Assembly (NCBI GenBank): GCA_905397405.1
Contig: CAJPVJ010000246.1
Coordinates: forward strand, 1-30,602
DNA from: Oppiella nova
Taxonomy: Eukaryota > Arthropoda > Arachnida > Sarcoptiformes > Oppiidae
DNA length: 30,602 nt
Reading direction: 5' to 3'
Shown one piece after another: positions 1-10,900 of the stretch (position 1 is its first letter; each line of letters starts with the position of its first letter). Below the pieces are notes generated by a model. That model worked only from the letters and a program-made list of their open reading frames with translations, searched no databases and was not told the DNA's origin. Position numbers and translations under genes: made by a program.

Positions 1-992
1 TATAAATACCGACTCTCAAGTGCTGGATTAAAGTCTCGTATGAAGTGAATTAAATAGGATTTTGTTGTTTAATAACGAAAACTTTTATTTATTTGAAATT
101 AATTAGTATATTACAAATGAATTTTATTATAATTTAATAATAATTGTGATAAATATTAAGCGTATATAATTTGTGTGACTTATGTTTAAGCAAGGGTATT
201 TGGCATTCAGTTGAGAATCTAATCATTATTATTATGTGTTTTTGTTTTGTTGGCTAAATTATACAACAAATCGACTGTAAAATTGCCCTGAAGTTTGGGG
301 AGTTTTTACATAATAGCTTAAGTATACCAATACAATAGTGTATAGTATATTGTAATATAAAAAACAATGAACTAATAAAAAAGTTGTTGCAAATTCAATA
401 AGAAATATATGAGACATAAAATCATTGTTTTAGTTGAGCATTGAATGTGTGGTTAATAAGTATAATATATAAGTGTATACAATATAAAGAGAGATTAGAA
501 ATGAAAAATATCACTAATTATTTGGTGTCAAAATATTTTTCATATAGTTTTGACCGAAAATAAGCCGAGAAATTGACTTGAATTCAAAAAATTCATTCAT
601 TTTTTGTAGTCATAAATAATCACAATTCAAAATTCCTATATATTATGCTTAAAACAACATAATTATGAAAAAACAGGAAAATTTTCAATATTTCTCACGT
701 CTTATGGAAATCTCATTCACTTATTATTCAATCACCAGAAAAAAAATCGCAAAACATTTCACTTTCGCTAAACATTTCATTCATTGAATCGTCAAATATT
801 TATACATTAAATACAATAATAAAAACTAGTCTATGGTTTAGAAGTTGAGTTCAATATAGTAATGGAAACACCGCTCAAAGCTTACGTTAAGATAAGATAT
901 AATTGACTAAAAATTTACTTTTTTCTCTCTCTTAATGCATTTAACAGTCGTTTATATAGTATCCACAAAAAAAATCTGTCATAAAATTTCAG

Positions 993-1414
993 AGACATAA
1001 CTATCAGTAAGTCATTCAAAAATGTTTATACAATGAGTGCAATAAATTCACAGTTGTTTAGCAGCGCAAAGAAATTTGTCAATAAAATCGATAGCAATAG
1101 TACTGTAAGAATGTGTGTCGAGATACTGTATATTAGTTGTGAAAATTCAACTAACCTTTCGATACAAAGTAATGGCTTTTCAACAGTTTAAATAAAACAA
1201 ATAAAATTTCTTAACTATAAATACAATTTGAATAAAAACTAAATATAATAAATAGGTTTTTGAGTGGTATGGCTGTCTGGGTGGGGAAGACATAACTATC
1301 AGTAAGTCATTCAAAAATGTTTATACAATGAGTGCAATAAATTCACAGTTGTTTAGCAGCGCAAAGAAATTTGTCAATAAAATCGATAGCAATAGTACTG
1401 TAAGAATGTGTGTC
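993..1414. repeat. Exact 127-bp direct repeat, 993-1119 and 1288-1414
   Basis: The two copies are identical and stop abruptly on both sides. The length is the same 127 bases as the other duplicated and complemented blocks in this window, which suggests an assembly k-mer effect rather than a biological repeat. Confidence 0.85.
1160..1286. repeat. 127-nt block equal to the non-reversed complement of 1419-1545
   Basis: Every base of 1160-1286 is the Watson-Crick complement of the base 259 positions further on, in the same left-to-right order. Neither a direct nor an inverted repeat explains this, and no known DNA process makes it. It is most likely an orientation error in the assembly. Confidence 0.9.
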
Positions 1415-1561
1415 AATGGCTATGTTTCATTACCGAAAAGTTGTCAAATTTATTTTGTTTATTTTAAAGAATTGATATTTATGTTAAACTTATTTTTGAT
1501 TTATATTATTTATCCAAAAACTCACCATACCGACAGACCCACCCCGTCAGGGAGGGTAATC

Positions 1562-1633
1562 CTACTGTGGATGATCGTAGATGTGATTGCCTTTCATCAT
1601 CGATGGCTGCGGTAGGGGTCGTTCCCAAGGCTT
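1562..1633 (-). CDS. sDscam: Last coding exon, cytoplasmic tail end and stop
   Basis: The exon encodes 23 residues (KPWERPLPQPSMM, then KGNHIYDHPQ) and stop TAG at 1562-1564. The acceptor has a good pyrimidine tract (ACTTTTGTTTCAG, ending at 1634). Phase 0 matches the exon before, which ends in ...GDGSQ. The tail ends in IYDHP. YDxP resembles sites bound by Nck/Crk-type SH2 domains, and Dscam is known to signal through Dock/Nck, but a function here is inference. The exon was chosen by frame and splice-site agreement and is too short to be found as an open frame alone. Confidence 0.75.
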   Translation of the reverse strand, partial: KPWERPLPQPSMMKGNHIYDHPQ

Positions 1634-1898
1634 CTGAAACAAAAGTAAATCAATCAAAACGTTGGTTACACTTAAGTACAAATAGTTGTCATATAAAGGG
1701 AAACAAGTAATTCATAAAAATTCATTTGTTGTTTGCATTTGACATTTTTGATATATGGATTATGATATGCTATGTATATAGGGGTTTAAGGCATTAATGG
1801 TATGAAGAATTAATTTCAATATAAGCGCTGTTTATATGTATTTATTATATAAGCGACTGATTTAATGATTAATGGATTGGAAAAGTATTAGATAAGTG

Positions 1899-1931
<33 letters not shown>

Positions 1932-4900
1932 ATATATTACTTGAGATCCATCGCCACATCCCATAGGCATCGTCGCATAGGGTGTCGGGTATGCATTGCC
2001 CGCCTCCGTCATCATCAGCGGCTTACCACTGGTCTTATCGAAGTCCATATAACGGGGTGTCGTTCCCATATGGCCGGCGAACTGCTTGTGAAGGGTCGCG
2101 CTATCCATTATAACTGCAGTTTTAAAAAGTTTTTTAATTAAAACTCAATTGTATTAGTGAAGTGATGTATGGAGTGGTATGGTGTGGACTACTCACAGCC
2201 TTCAGCGGCGGCTCGACTCCTGTTTATCCTTCGGACGCAAACAAACGCCGATATAATGACAATAATAACAATGACTGCCGCAGACAATAGCGGTATTGTG
2301 AACGACGGCTGCAGATAATAGGGGCCGTCGTTGAAGAATTGGTTGAATATCTCACTTTGAAGTACTTTTATATCTGTTTTGCAATTAGATTTGCACACAA
2401 AACAAAAGGTTTCCAATTAATTAAATGCTATTCAATAGGCGTTTACGCAGTGCTTATGCGATAGACAATAGAAATTGTTTTGTGAAGTGACAAATTCTGC
2501 AAATTATTGATTTTAGTTTACTGTTAACAGTAGTGTCACAAATATTTTATGTAACATTTAAAAGCTTTAATTAGCATTTAATAACAAATAAAATCATTTA
2601 GAAAAATATTTGTTCAAATTTGTTATGCAATAGCTATTATAATATAATAATTATACATAGTGCTAATTTTAAAAATTATTTTCGCTGATTAATTAATCTA
2701 TGTAAAAATATTTAAATAATAAAACAAAACTGTTGTACACATACCTCCCTCCGTACGGGTGACCACTATATTACTCGGATCGCTGAACCCGTATCTGTTG
2801 AGGGCAGTGATGAATACCCTATACTGAACGCCGGCCTCAAGATTTTGCAGGACATAGGTATATGAGGCCAATGTATTCCCATCGGACATAGGGGTGGGTG
2901 TCGTCAACTGAGTCAACGGTATTTCCTTCCACTTGGGCTCCCCTACCTATACTGAACGCCGGCCTCAAGATTTTGCAGGACATAGGTATATGAGGCCAAT
3001 GTATTCCCATCGGACATAGGGGTGGGTGTCGTCAACTGAGTCAACGGTATTTCCTTCCACTTGGGCTCCCCTTCCCGTTGGTAGTGAATCGTATAGCTAT
3101 TGGTCGGGGTTTGGGTTTCTCGCAGATCTTTCTGATGCCAGCGCACAGTAATGGACGTCTCGGTCGACTCGATGGCGTTGAGCTGTTGAGCCGGCGGTAG
3201 GTCTCCATCGTATGTGTGGACAAGCATTTCGTGAGACTGGGGTCCACTGCCCGCCGAATTGTAGGCCTTCACGACAATCGCGTATTCATTGCCTTTCAGT
3301 AAGTCTCGCAAAAAGTATTCATAAGTTTCCGTTTCGGGGTTTTTGCCGTTTTGTACCGGTTTTGACTCAACCAGTTTCAGAGTGAAGGGATGGCTACTCT
3401 CCCGTGCTTTACGATACCCGACGTAAAAGCCTTTGATAACACCGTTCCAGTGCTCTTTAGTAGGCGCTCTCCACGTGACCCGTATAGTCGTCGGCCCTTT
3501 GCCCTCAACGGCGATGTCGTTGGGCGGGGCGGAGGGCTCCTCCTCGCCGGTAACGAAGGTGACGGTGTCTGCGGCCTCACCCCTCCCGACCTCGTTCTCG
3601 CCGACGACAGTCATCTCGTAGGACAGGCCAGGGCTGAGGTCTTTGATGAGTGCCGTGGTCTGGGAACTGGTGACTGTGAACTCATGGAGTCGATGCGGTG
3701 CGCTCTGATGTCGCCAATACTGGATCGTGTATTTCATGATCGGAGAGTTGCCTGAATAGGGGGCCGACCACACGATACTAGCCGTTCGGGACCAGACCTC
3801 CTTCACGTGAACGTTCATCGGTGGGCCGGGTACCTCTGTGAGGGCACAGGTATTTAAAACAATTTTCTATCTATTACCGTAACAAACTATATGATACATA
3901 CCGAGCACAACCAGTTTGATAGTGCGCTCGTCCTTCCCGTGTGTGTTCTCGGCCTCACATTTATATATCGATCCGTCAGTCCTTTGGGTGGTTCTCAACA
4001 ACAGCTCCGACACGAGACCGAAGTCTGTCGTCTCCTCAAAGATTTCATAACTGTTTTCAATGCAAGAATTTTAATAGTAATCGAGTGTTTATAGGAATAT
4101 TCTGTATTGACTAACGTATGAGAGCCTAGTTTCTCGAGTTTGATGCTATCTTTAGTCCATTTGATAGCCAGGGGTTGATCTCCGGAAACATTACACTTGA
4201 GTCGAGCGCTCTCTCCCTTCTTCACTTGAATTAAACTATACTTTTCGTCAAACTTTGCCGGAACTGGAGGTCAGACACAGTATGTTATCAAACCGTTCAT
4301 GAATTTATTAGATAATAAAATATAGGGAATTGTTTTAAGCATAAAATGTGAGCCAATTTTGAATAAGTAATACATTTTACCCGCAATTCTGATTGAAATC
4401 ACTTTTTTCAATACAATCTTATTATTGACATCAAAGACAAGACATTCATAAGAACCAGAATCTAATGACTGAATGTTTGCAAACTTCACAACATTTCCAT
4501 TCATTTCCTTAATTTTATTATTTCCTGAGATTTTCCTCCAAATAATCCGTGGTTTCGGTGAAAGACAAGACATTCATAAGAACCAGAATCTAATGACTGA
4601 ATGTTTGCAAACTTCACAACATTTCCATTCATTTCCTTAATTTTATTATTTCCTGAGATTTTCCTCCAAATAATCCGCGGTTTCGGTGATCCGTCGGCCG
4701 AGCACTCTATGACCACATTATCCCCAACTCTTGCACTCGTATTCTTGGGCTCATTCATCCATTTCGAGGGCACAAACACTTCCAATCGGATTGAATAGGA
4801 ATCGCTTCCGAAGGCATTCCTCACAAAACATGAATAATTGCCAACACTTTCACTCTTTATGTCATTTATAATGAGTGAAGAAATAGCTTCCGATTCATCA

Positions 4901-7900
4901 GATTTTATGGTAATTCCGTTCCGAGAGTGAGATAATTGTTGACCATTTCTGGTCCAGATAAAGGATATGGGAGGTGTACCAGATTGTATGGTACAAGTGG
5001 ATCTGTATGTTGATCCTTGTGTAATTGGTTTATCAGGTTGGAAAATAGGTGTAATCTTTGGTGGTTCTGAACCAGTCATATAATTAGCATATTATTTAAC
5101 TATAAGGTTTATATGACTTACCTGAGCTCTCAATGAACTTGAACACAATTATCAGAATTAAATGTTTTAAAGCAAACATTTTAAAGGAATATAATATTAC
5201 TGTTTTGAAATATTCATTCAGTACTCAAATAATGGCTAAAATACGAGTAAAAGCAAGCATTGGCTGCAAAGGCGACACATTTTGCTCAACAATTCAATGA
5301 TATATTTAAGACATAACTCACCGCTAAAGAAGACATAAGGCATTCCTCACAAAACATGAATAATTGCCAACACTTTCACTCTTTATGTCATTTATAATGA
5401 GTGAAGAAATAGCTTCCGATTCATCAGATTTTATGGTAATTCCGTTCCGAGAGTGAGATAATTGTTGACCATCTTTGGTCCATTTGAAGGTTATGGGAGG
5501 AGTTCCTGATTGTATAGTACAAATGGATCTGTATGTGGATCCTTGTGTAAGAGGTTTATCCGGTTGATAAAAAGGTATTATCCTCGGTGGTTCTGAACCA
5601 GTCATAATTATTAGCATATTATTTAACTATAAGGTTTGTATGACTTACCTGAGCTCTCAATTAACTTGAACACAATTATCAGAATTAAATGTTTTAAAGT
5701 AAACATTTTAAAGGAATATAATATTACTGTTTTGATATATTCATTCAGTACTCAAATAATGGCTAAAATACGAGTAAAAGCAAGCATTGGCTGCAAAGGC
5801 GACACATTTTGCTCAACAATTCAATGATATATTTAAGACATAACTCACCGCTAAAGAAGACATTAATTGATTTCTTCAGTGAGTCTCCGATACCATTGTC
5901 TGCAATGCACTCATAATTCTCACTACTTCCGGATCGGAAGTTTGACAAATTTAGGACTTCTCCTTGAGTTACCTTTCCTGTTAAATGTCCACAAAATTAA
6001 TTATTTCATAAAATATCTCAGTTGTTAAACTACAATACCTTTAGAACTAATCCATTTGACGGTAGGTTTAGGCAAAGGTAGCCGTTATGTGAGCTGGTGG
6101 TGTAGTAGCGGACGAAAGTGGGCTTATAGGACGCCAAGGAAGTCGGTTCAGCCCCCTTGACGAGGTCAATAGGAGATAATGTTTTCATTAGTATTTGTGT
6201 GATTCGTGTGATGAATACCTTTGACGTTAAGGACAACCGTTTGAGAGTCAGTGCCGTAAGTATTGCTAACAAAACACGAATAGTTCGCGGAATCGCTTCT
6301 CTCGACAGAAGCTATCGATAGGATCGACAACTCGTCGGACGTCTCGACCTTATAATTGGGGTTTGATTTCACATCTAATTTATGGCCGTTTTTGGACCAC
6401 TTAAACACCAAAGGTGTCGTTCCCTTTTGAATGGAGCAAAATGTACGGAATGTTGTTCCTTCAGTTTGGGTTATCATGTAATTTGGTATATAAGACAACT
6501 TCGGGGCTAAAAAATATTAATCCTATAAAACTTCAGGCGATTTGCATAAAAATATATACCTATTCCCGCGGATACTGATTGAAAATACACAAAAACTATG
6601 ACAAACTTTAAAAATAAATACATTTTCCACTGAAATAATGGCCGACTATATAAATGATTATTTCTCGACTCCAAGAACTTATATATTGGACACACATTGC
6701 GCCACATTTTGCTCGAGATTTAATATATTTTGCTTAAAAATAACTTTAGTTTCCTGTCAATACGTTTTTATGCGAAGTGATTCATATAATGTTTGCAATA
6801 CTTATGACACATTAGTTTAAAAATCAATAAATTATAGAATATTATATAACTTATCATAAATATTAAAAATAAAAATATAACTAAATTCATAAACTTATAA
6901 TCCAATCAAACCTTTAATGTACAGAATAGTGGTCTGTATATCAGACCCGAAAGCATTGCTCGCAATACACGAATAGTTCCCGAAATCATTTGTATCGAGA
7001 TTTCTGAGTATTAAATGCGAGGAATCGTCTAAAGCGTCGATTCTGTGACTCGACTGTAGATTACTTTCTAATTGTAATCCATTTCTAAACCATTTATAAA
7101 ACACGGGTTTAGTGCCGACTATGGACTGACACATAAACCGAAATGAGGAGCCCTTTGATAATTCAATCTTTGACTGAAACGGATATATTTTGGGCGCATC
7201 TGAGATGACAGGCAGTGGTATATAATCAATGAATTAGTGGCAAAATAATGTATCATGGTAGCTCTGTAATTACATACCATTACACGCTATTGACTCAAAT
7301 TTGACGCAACAAATTAACACGAAAATTACAATTTTACTGAAAATCATGTTTTTTAAACAAACTGTGTGTATGTCTTGACTCACACAACGGATGTAAACAA
7401 ATAATTATCTCAAAAATCAGGACAAACTCAGTGGTGAAGAAGTTTTCGTAGTGTTAGTGACACATAAAGCGCCACATTTTGTATGAGAAATAATGTGTGT
7501 ATTCATTGGCGAAGCAATTCATGCACTCATTGAACGGAATTATTTAAAATCCCTTTCCCTTTAAAATTTAAATAGACTTAATCTCCCCTGGTTAATACAC
7601 TTAACGTACGAGTTTATTAGAGATTAAGTATTAATTAAGTAAATGTGACAGGTGTGTGACCCTGTTTATAGACATTTAAATCAGGTTTTAAATAATGAAG
7701 TGAAATGCACAGTAAACGTGAAAGTTTTCACTACTTATCAACAGATATACACATAAATCCGATTATCAAGAGTTAAAATTAAATCCTTTTAAATACTTTC
7801 TCTCACCACTAAAAACAAATGATGAAATGACTTGAAATAAAACAGATTTACTTTCAGATCTATTTCTCGCTATTGATTTAATATCAAAAAAGAGTCTTTT

Positions 7901-10900
7901 TTCGGCACATTTGATGATTGTATCGATTTTTTTGTTAACTTTTCTTTACACACATTATATTTATTTGATTTGCAGAAATCAATTGATTATTTGACTGCAA
8001 AAACCTTTTCAATCACTGCTATAACCCAAAGGGATAAACATTTTTTTATCACAGAATTTAATGCAATTTGCAAAAAAAGTATACTTTTTTAGGATTGAAA
8101 TAAAAAACATATGAATAAATAATATCAATGAATACCTTCGACGGTGAGGACAACGAACTGGGAATCAGTTCCGAAGGCATTCCTCACAAGACACGAGTAA
8201 TTGGCCGCATCTGTCGATACTATCGACGGATATCATTCGCAGCTTTTAGACAGTTTTAATAGCTAAACTACCAAGTGAACTCCCAGGCTAACAGAGTTAA
8301 CCACCGGTAGAGACTTGGTGAGCTTCTTCTTACCTAAGTTTGGGAAGACTTGCCTTCAGAACTGTTGGAAATACGAGCCCTCAGTCTGTCTCTTATGCGA
8401 CAAATGGGGCCCTAATTTGGGAACTGTTTTGCGGAAAACTTTTCTAATTATAAATGAGTTTTACATTTAATTAGTGCTGAGAAATACCTGACAATTCATT
8501 TGTGTATAAATATTTCACACAACATATGAACACTAGAAATATATAGAAACTGTTGGCAGACATCATGAATAGTAAATGAGAGATACTTTGAGAGACAACC
8601 GATGGCTGATATGGTGTGAGCACTCAATAGTAGGCTATTATATGACAAAACGCGAGTCAAAGACCAGAGCATTGCGCCACACATTGAATGGCAAACAATT
8701 TGTGATTATATTTGTGGCGGTTATCGGAAAAGTTTTTTACAGCAAAAAAAGTATATAAAAAAGTTTCCGAATATAACACAAAACATAGCGTTATATTGAG
8801 GGCGAGATTTGAGCGAAAAAGACATTATGTTATCATTAAATAGCAGTAATTATTATAAACAAAAAGAGCTATTCATAGCAATAAATGCAATAAATCTTGC
8901 GCTTGAATACAGAAGTCTTATTATATGTGTTTTATAATTACCATAAAATAAACACTTTTTTGCCAATAAATTAGCGTAAAAAACTTTTTTAAACAACATT
9001 TTTTGCTCGCTTTAAATATTAACATATATTTAATGAGATAAGAGGGGAATGTCGTGTGTTTTTACAATGAAGTGGTGATGGTTTGTATCATACCTTTCAC
9101 AGTAATCAGAATATTCTGGGAATCACTACCGATACCATTGCTGACTAAACACTTGTAATATCCGGCATCCCTTCTGTCAATGTTTGCGATGATGAGAGTG
9201 GAGGACCTGTTCTGTGTCTCAACCCGATGCCGATGATTGACAGCGCCGGTAGCTAATGGCTGTCCGTTAACGAGCCACTCGAACAGGAATGGCACCGACC
9301 CTTCCTCGGCGGCACACATTTGCTGGAAATACGAGTTCTCAGTAATACTTCTCTCATTGAAAAATGGAGATAATTTTGGGGCTATTTGTGTGACACAAAA
9401 GGAGTAGAAAAAAAAAGGTAATTGTGTTTAGAAAACGACCCAAAAATTTCATAAACACATTATGCAGTCGTTTGTCATACCTTTACTGTCAGATAGTGTT
9501 TGTCGGATCATAAATAAAACACATATAAACTGTTTGTTTAAATACATATCGGAGTGAATATTATTATATATTATGTGCGGAATGGGATGCGACAGACACT
9601 GGGGAGTAGGAGTGCATCACTATATTATTATGGCTGACATTAAAAATGTATTTTTTCTCTCAGTTTTCTCTCAAAAGGCTACAAATTATGGGAAATATTT
9701 TTATTTAAGTGACAGAATATACTGCGCCACACATTGAATCAGAAACAATTTGATGGCAATAAGGCCTTTTGGGCGCCTGTATCTGAAAATGAATGATATA
9801 TTTCCGTCATATAAGCATCGATTAAACCATTTACACCGCAAACACACATATTCTTAAATATCATATAAATTAATATTTATCTCTACAGAGAAATAGCATT
9901 TCATTACTTTTAAAAGTAAATATTATGTCACACATTAAGTAAACTTTAAAATAAATTTGTAACACATTTGCAATAAAAACTCGTAAAAACTTTATACGAG
10001 AAAACTCATTTGATTTGATAGTTTAAAAAAGTAATATGAGATATGTCATTTAATGGTGCATTAAATACCTTCGACAGTCAATAAGACTGTTTGTGAATCC
10101 CTTCCCAACGTATTGCTCGCAAAACAACTGTAATTTCCGGAATCGCTTCCCAAAAGGCTTTGTATCGAAAGTGTGGAAAAACTTTCATAATTATCGATCT
10201 TATAGCGAGTGGCAGCGCCGGTAGCTTTGAGTAACTGTCCATTTTTGTACCACTCGTAAGCCAGTGGTTGTGAACCGCTCTCAACCGTACAGAATATTTT
10301 CAGAATTGAATTCTGGGTTTGATTTTTGTGTTTGAGCACAGGTGCCAATTTGGGGGCTAACCATCAAATTTAATAATTATGTGCTTCATTAGTACATAAT
10401 TTTTTGAGCAAGCTTAATGATTAAATACCTGAGCTCTCGATCGACAGAATTAAATTTAGAGATAATATGAAAACAAATGGATATAATAGATATGTGACAC
10501 ACATTGTGAACGAGTGGTAAGTAATAGCCAACTAATGACTGACATTAGATTTCTGGCTAAGAATGAGTGCTTTTATTAATACAAACAATGAGTTTGTTTT
10601 GTGGTATATATTGCGCCACATATTGTGTCACACAATCAATTTGCTTAATATAAGACTAATACAAGTTGGACTCAAAGTTTGATAATTATTTGTCAATTCA
10701 ATGATCACACAGACATTATGTTTCCAAATATAAAACAAAACTCAACAGAATATTCTTGAAATTTTTTTATAGGTATGTAATATATGTTTCATAAATTATA
10801 ATAATATTTGTTTAATCATACCTTTAATATTAAGCAAAACATTTTGCGAGTCGGATCCGAAAGCATTTTTCACAAAACAGCTATAATTTCCTGAATCGTG

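Larger units (their letters stand above)
1..1561. other. 3' flank, probable 3'UTR plus AT-rich intergenic DNA
   Basis: Beyond the stop codon I see no convincing coding frame on either strand. AATAAA signals on the minus strand lie at 1449-1454 and 1458-1463, which would give a 3'UTR of about 110 nt. A good donor-like site (GTGAGT, 1520-1525) follows the stop by about 35 nt. The stretch 993-1545 contains assembly-like duplicated and complemented blocks, listed separately. Positions 1-990 are AT-rich with nothing recognisable. The 95-residue open frame at 1328-1615 on the plus strand overlaps these blocks and the last exon in antisense and looks spurious. Confidence 0.6.
4811..5863. repeat. About 527-bp tandem duplication (4811-5336, 5337-5863)
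   Basis: Both copies contain the end of the Ig7-like exon, the intron, the signal exon and the promoter of C1. The first 136 bases and the last 127 bases are identical. In between, the part encoding the first half of the Ig domain differs at about 22 of 125 positions. The last 23 bases of copy 1 duplicate the 3' end of the shared Ig8 exon. Confidence 0.85.

Noticed and set aside
1328-1615. 95-residue open frame on the plus strand
   Set aside because: It overlaps the duplicated and complemented blocks and the last sDscam exon in antisense, with no recognisable domain.
1899-1931. Polypurine run as a regulatory element
   Set aside because: A simple GA microsatellite explains it; no support for a function beyond its place near a donor.
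3390-3755. 121-residue plus-strand frame in the FNIII exon
   Set aside because: It is antisense to a well-supported FNIII reading frame in GC-richer exon DNA and has no domain.
6039-6199. A decayed relic of an older Ig8 exon
   Set aside because: The same 127-base complement operation gives a perfect Ig8 with acceptor and matching phase, so decay is not needed.
8230-8356. A local inversion within the C4 exon
   Set aside because: A true inversion would show Ig coding on the reverse complement. Here the Ig sequence appears only when bases are complemented without reversal.
8136-8423. C4 as a pseudogene with three stops
   Set aside because: Length, both ends, splice sites and signal exon are intact, and complementing exactly 127 bases in place removes all stops and restores every Ig motif.
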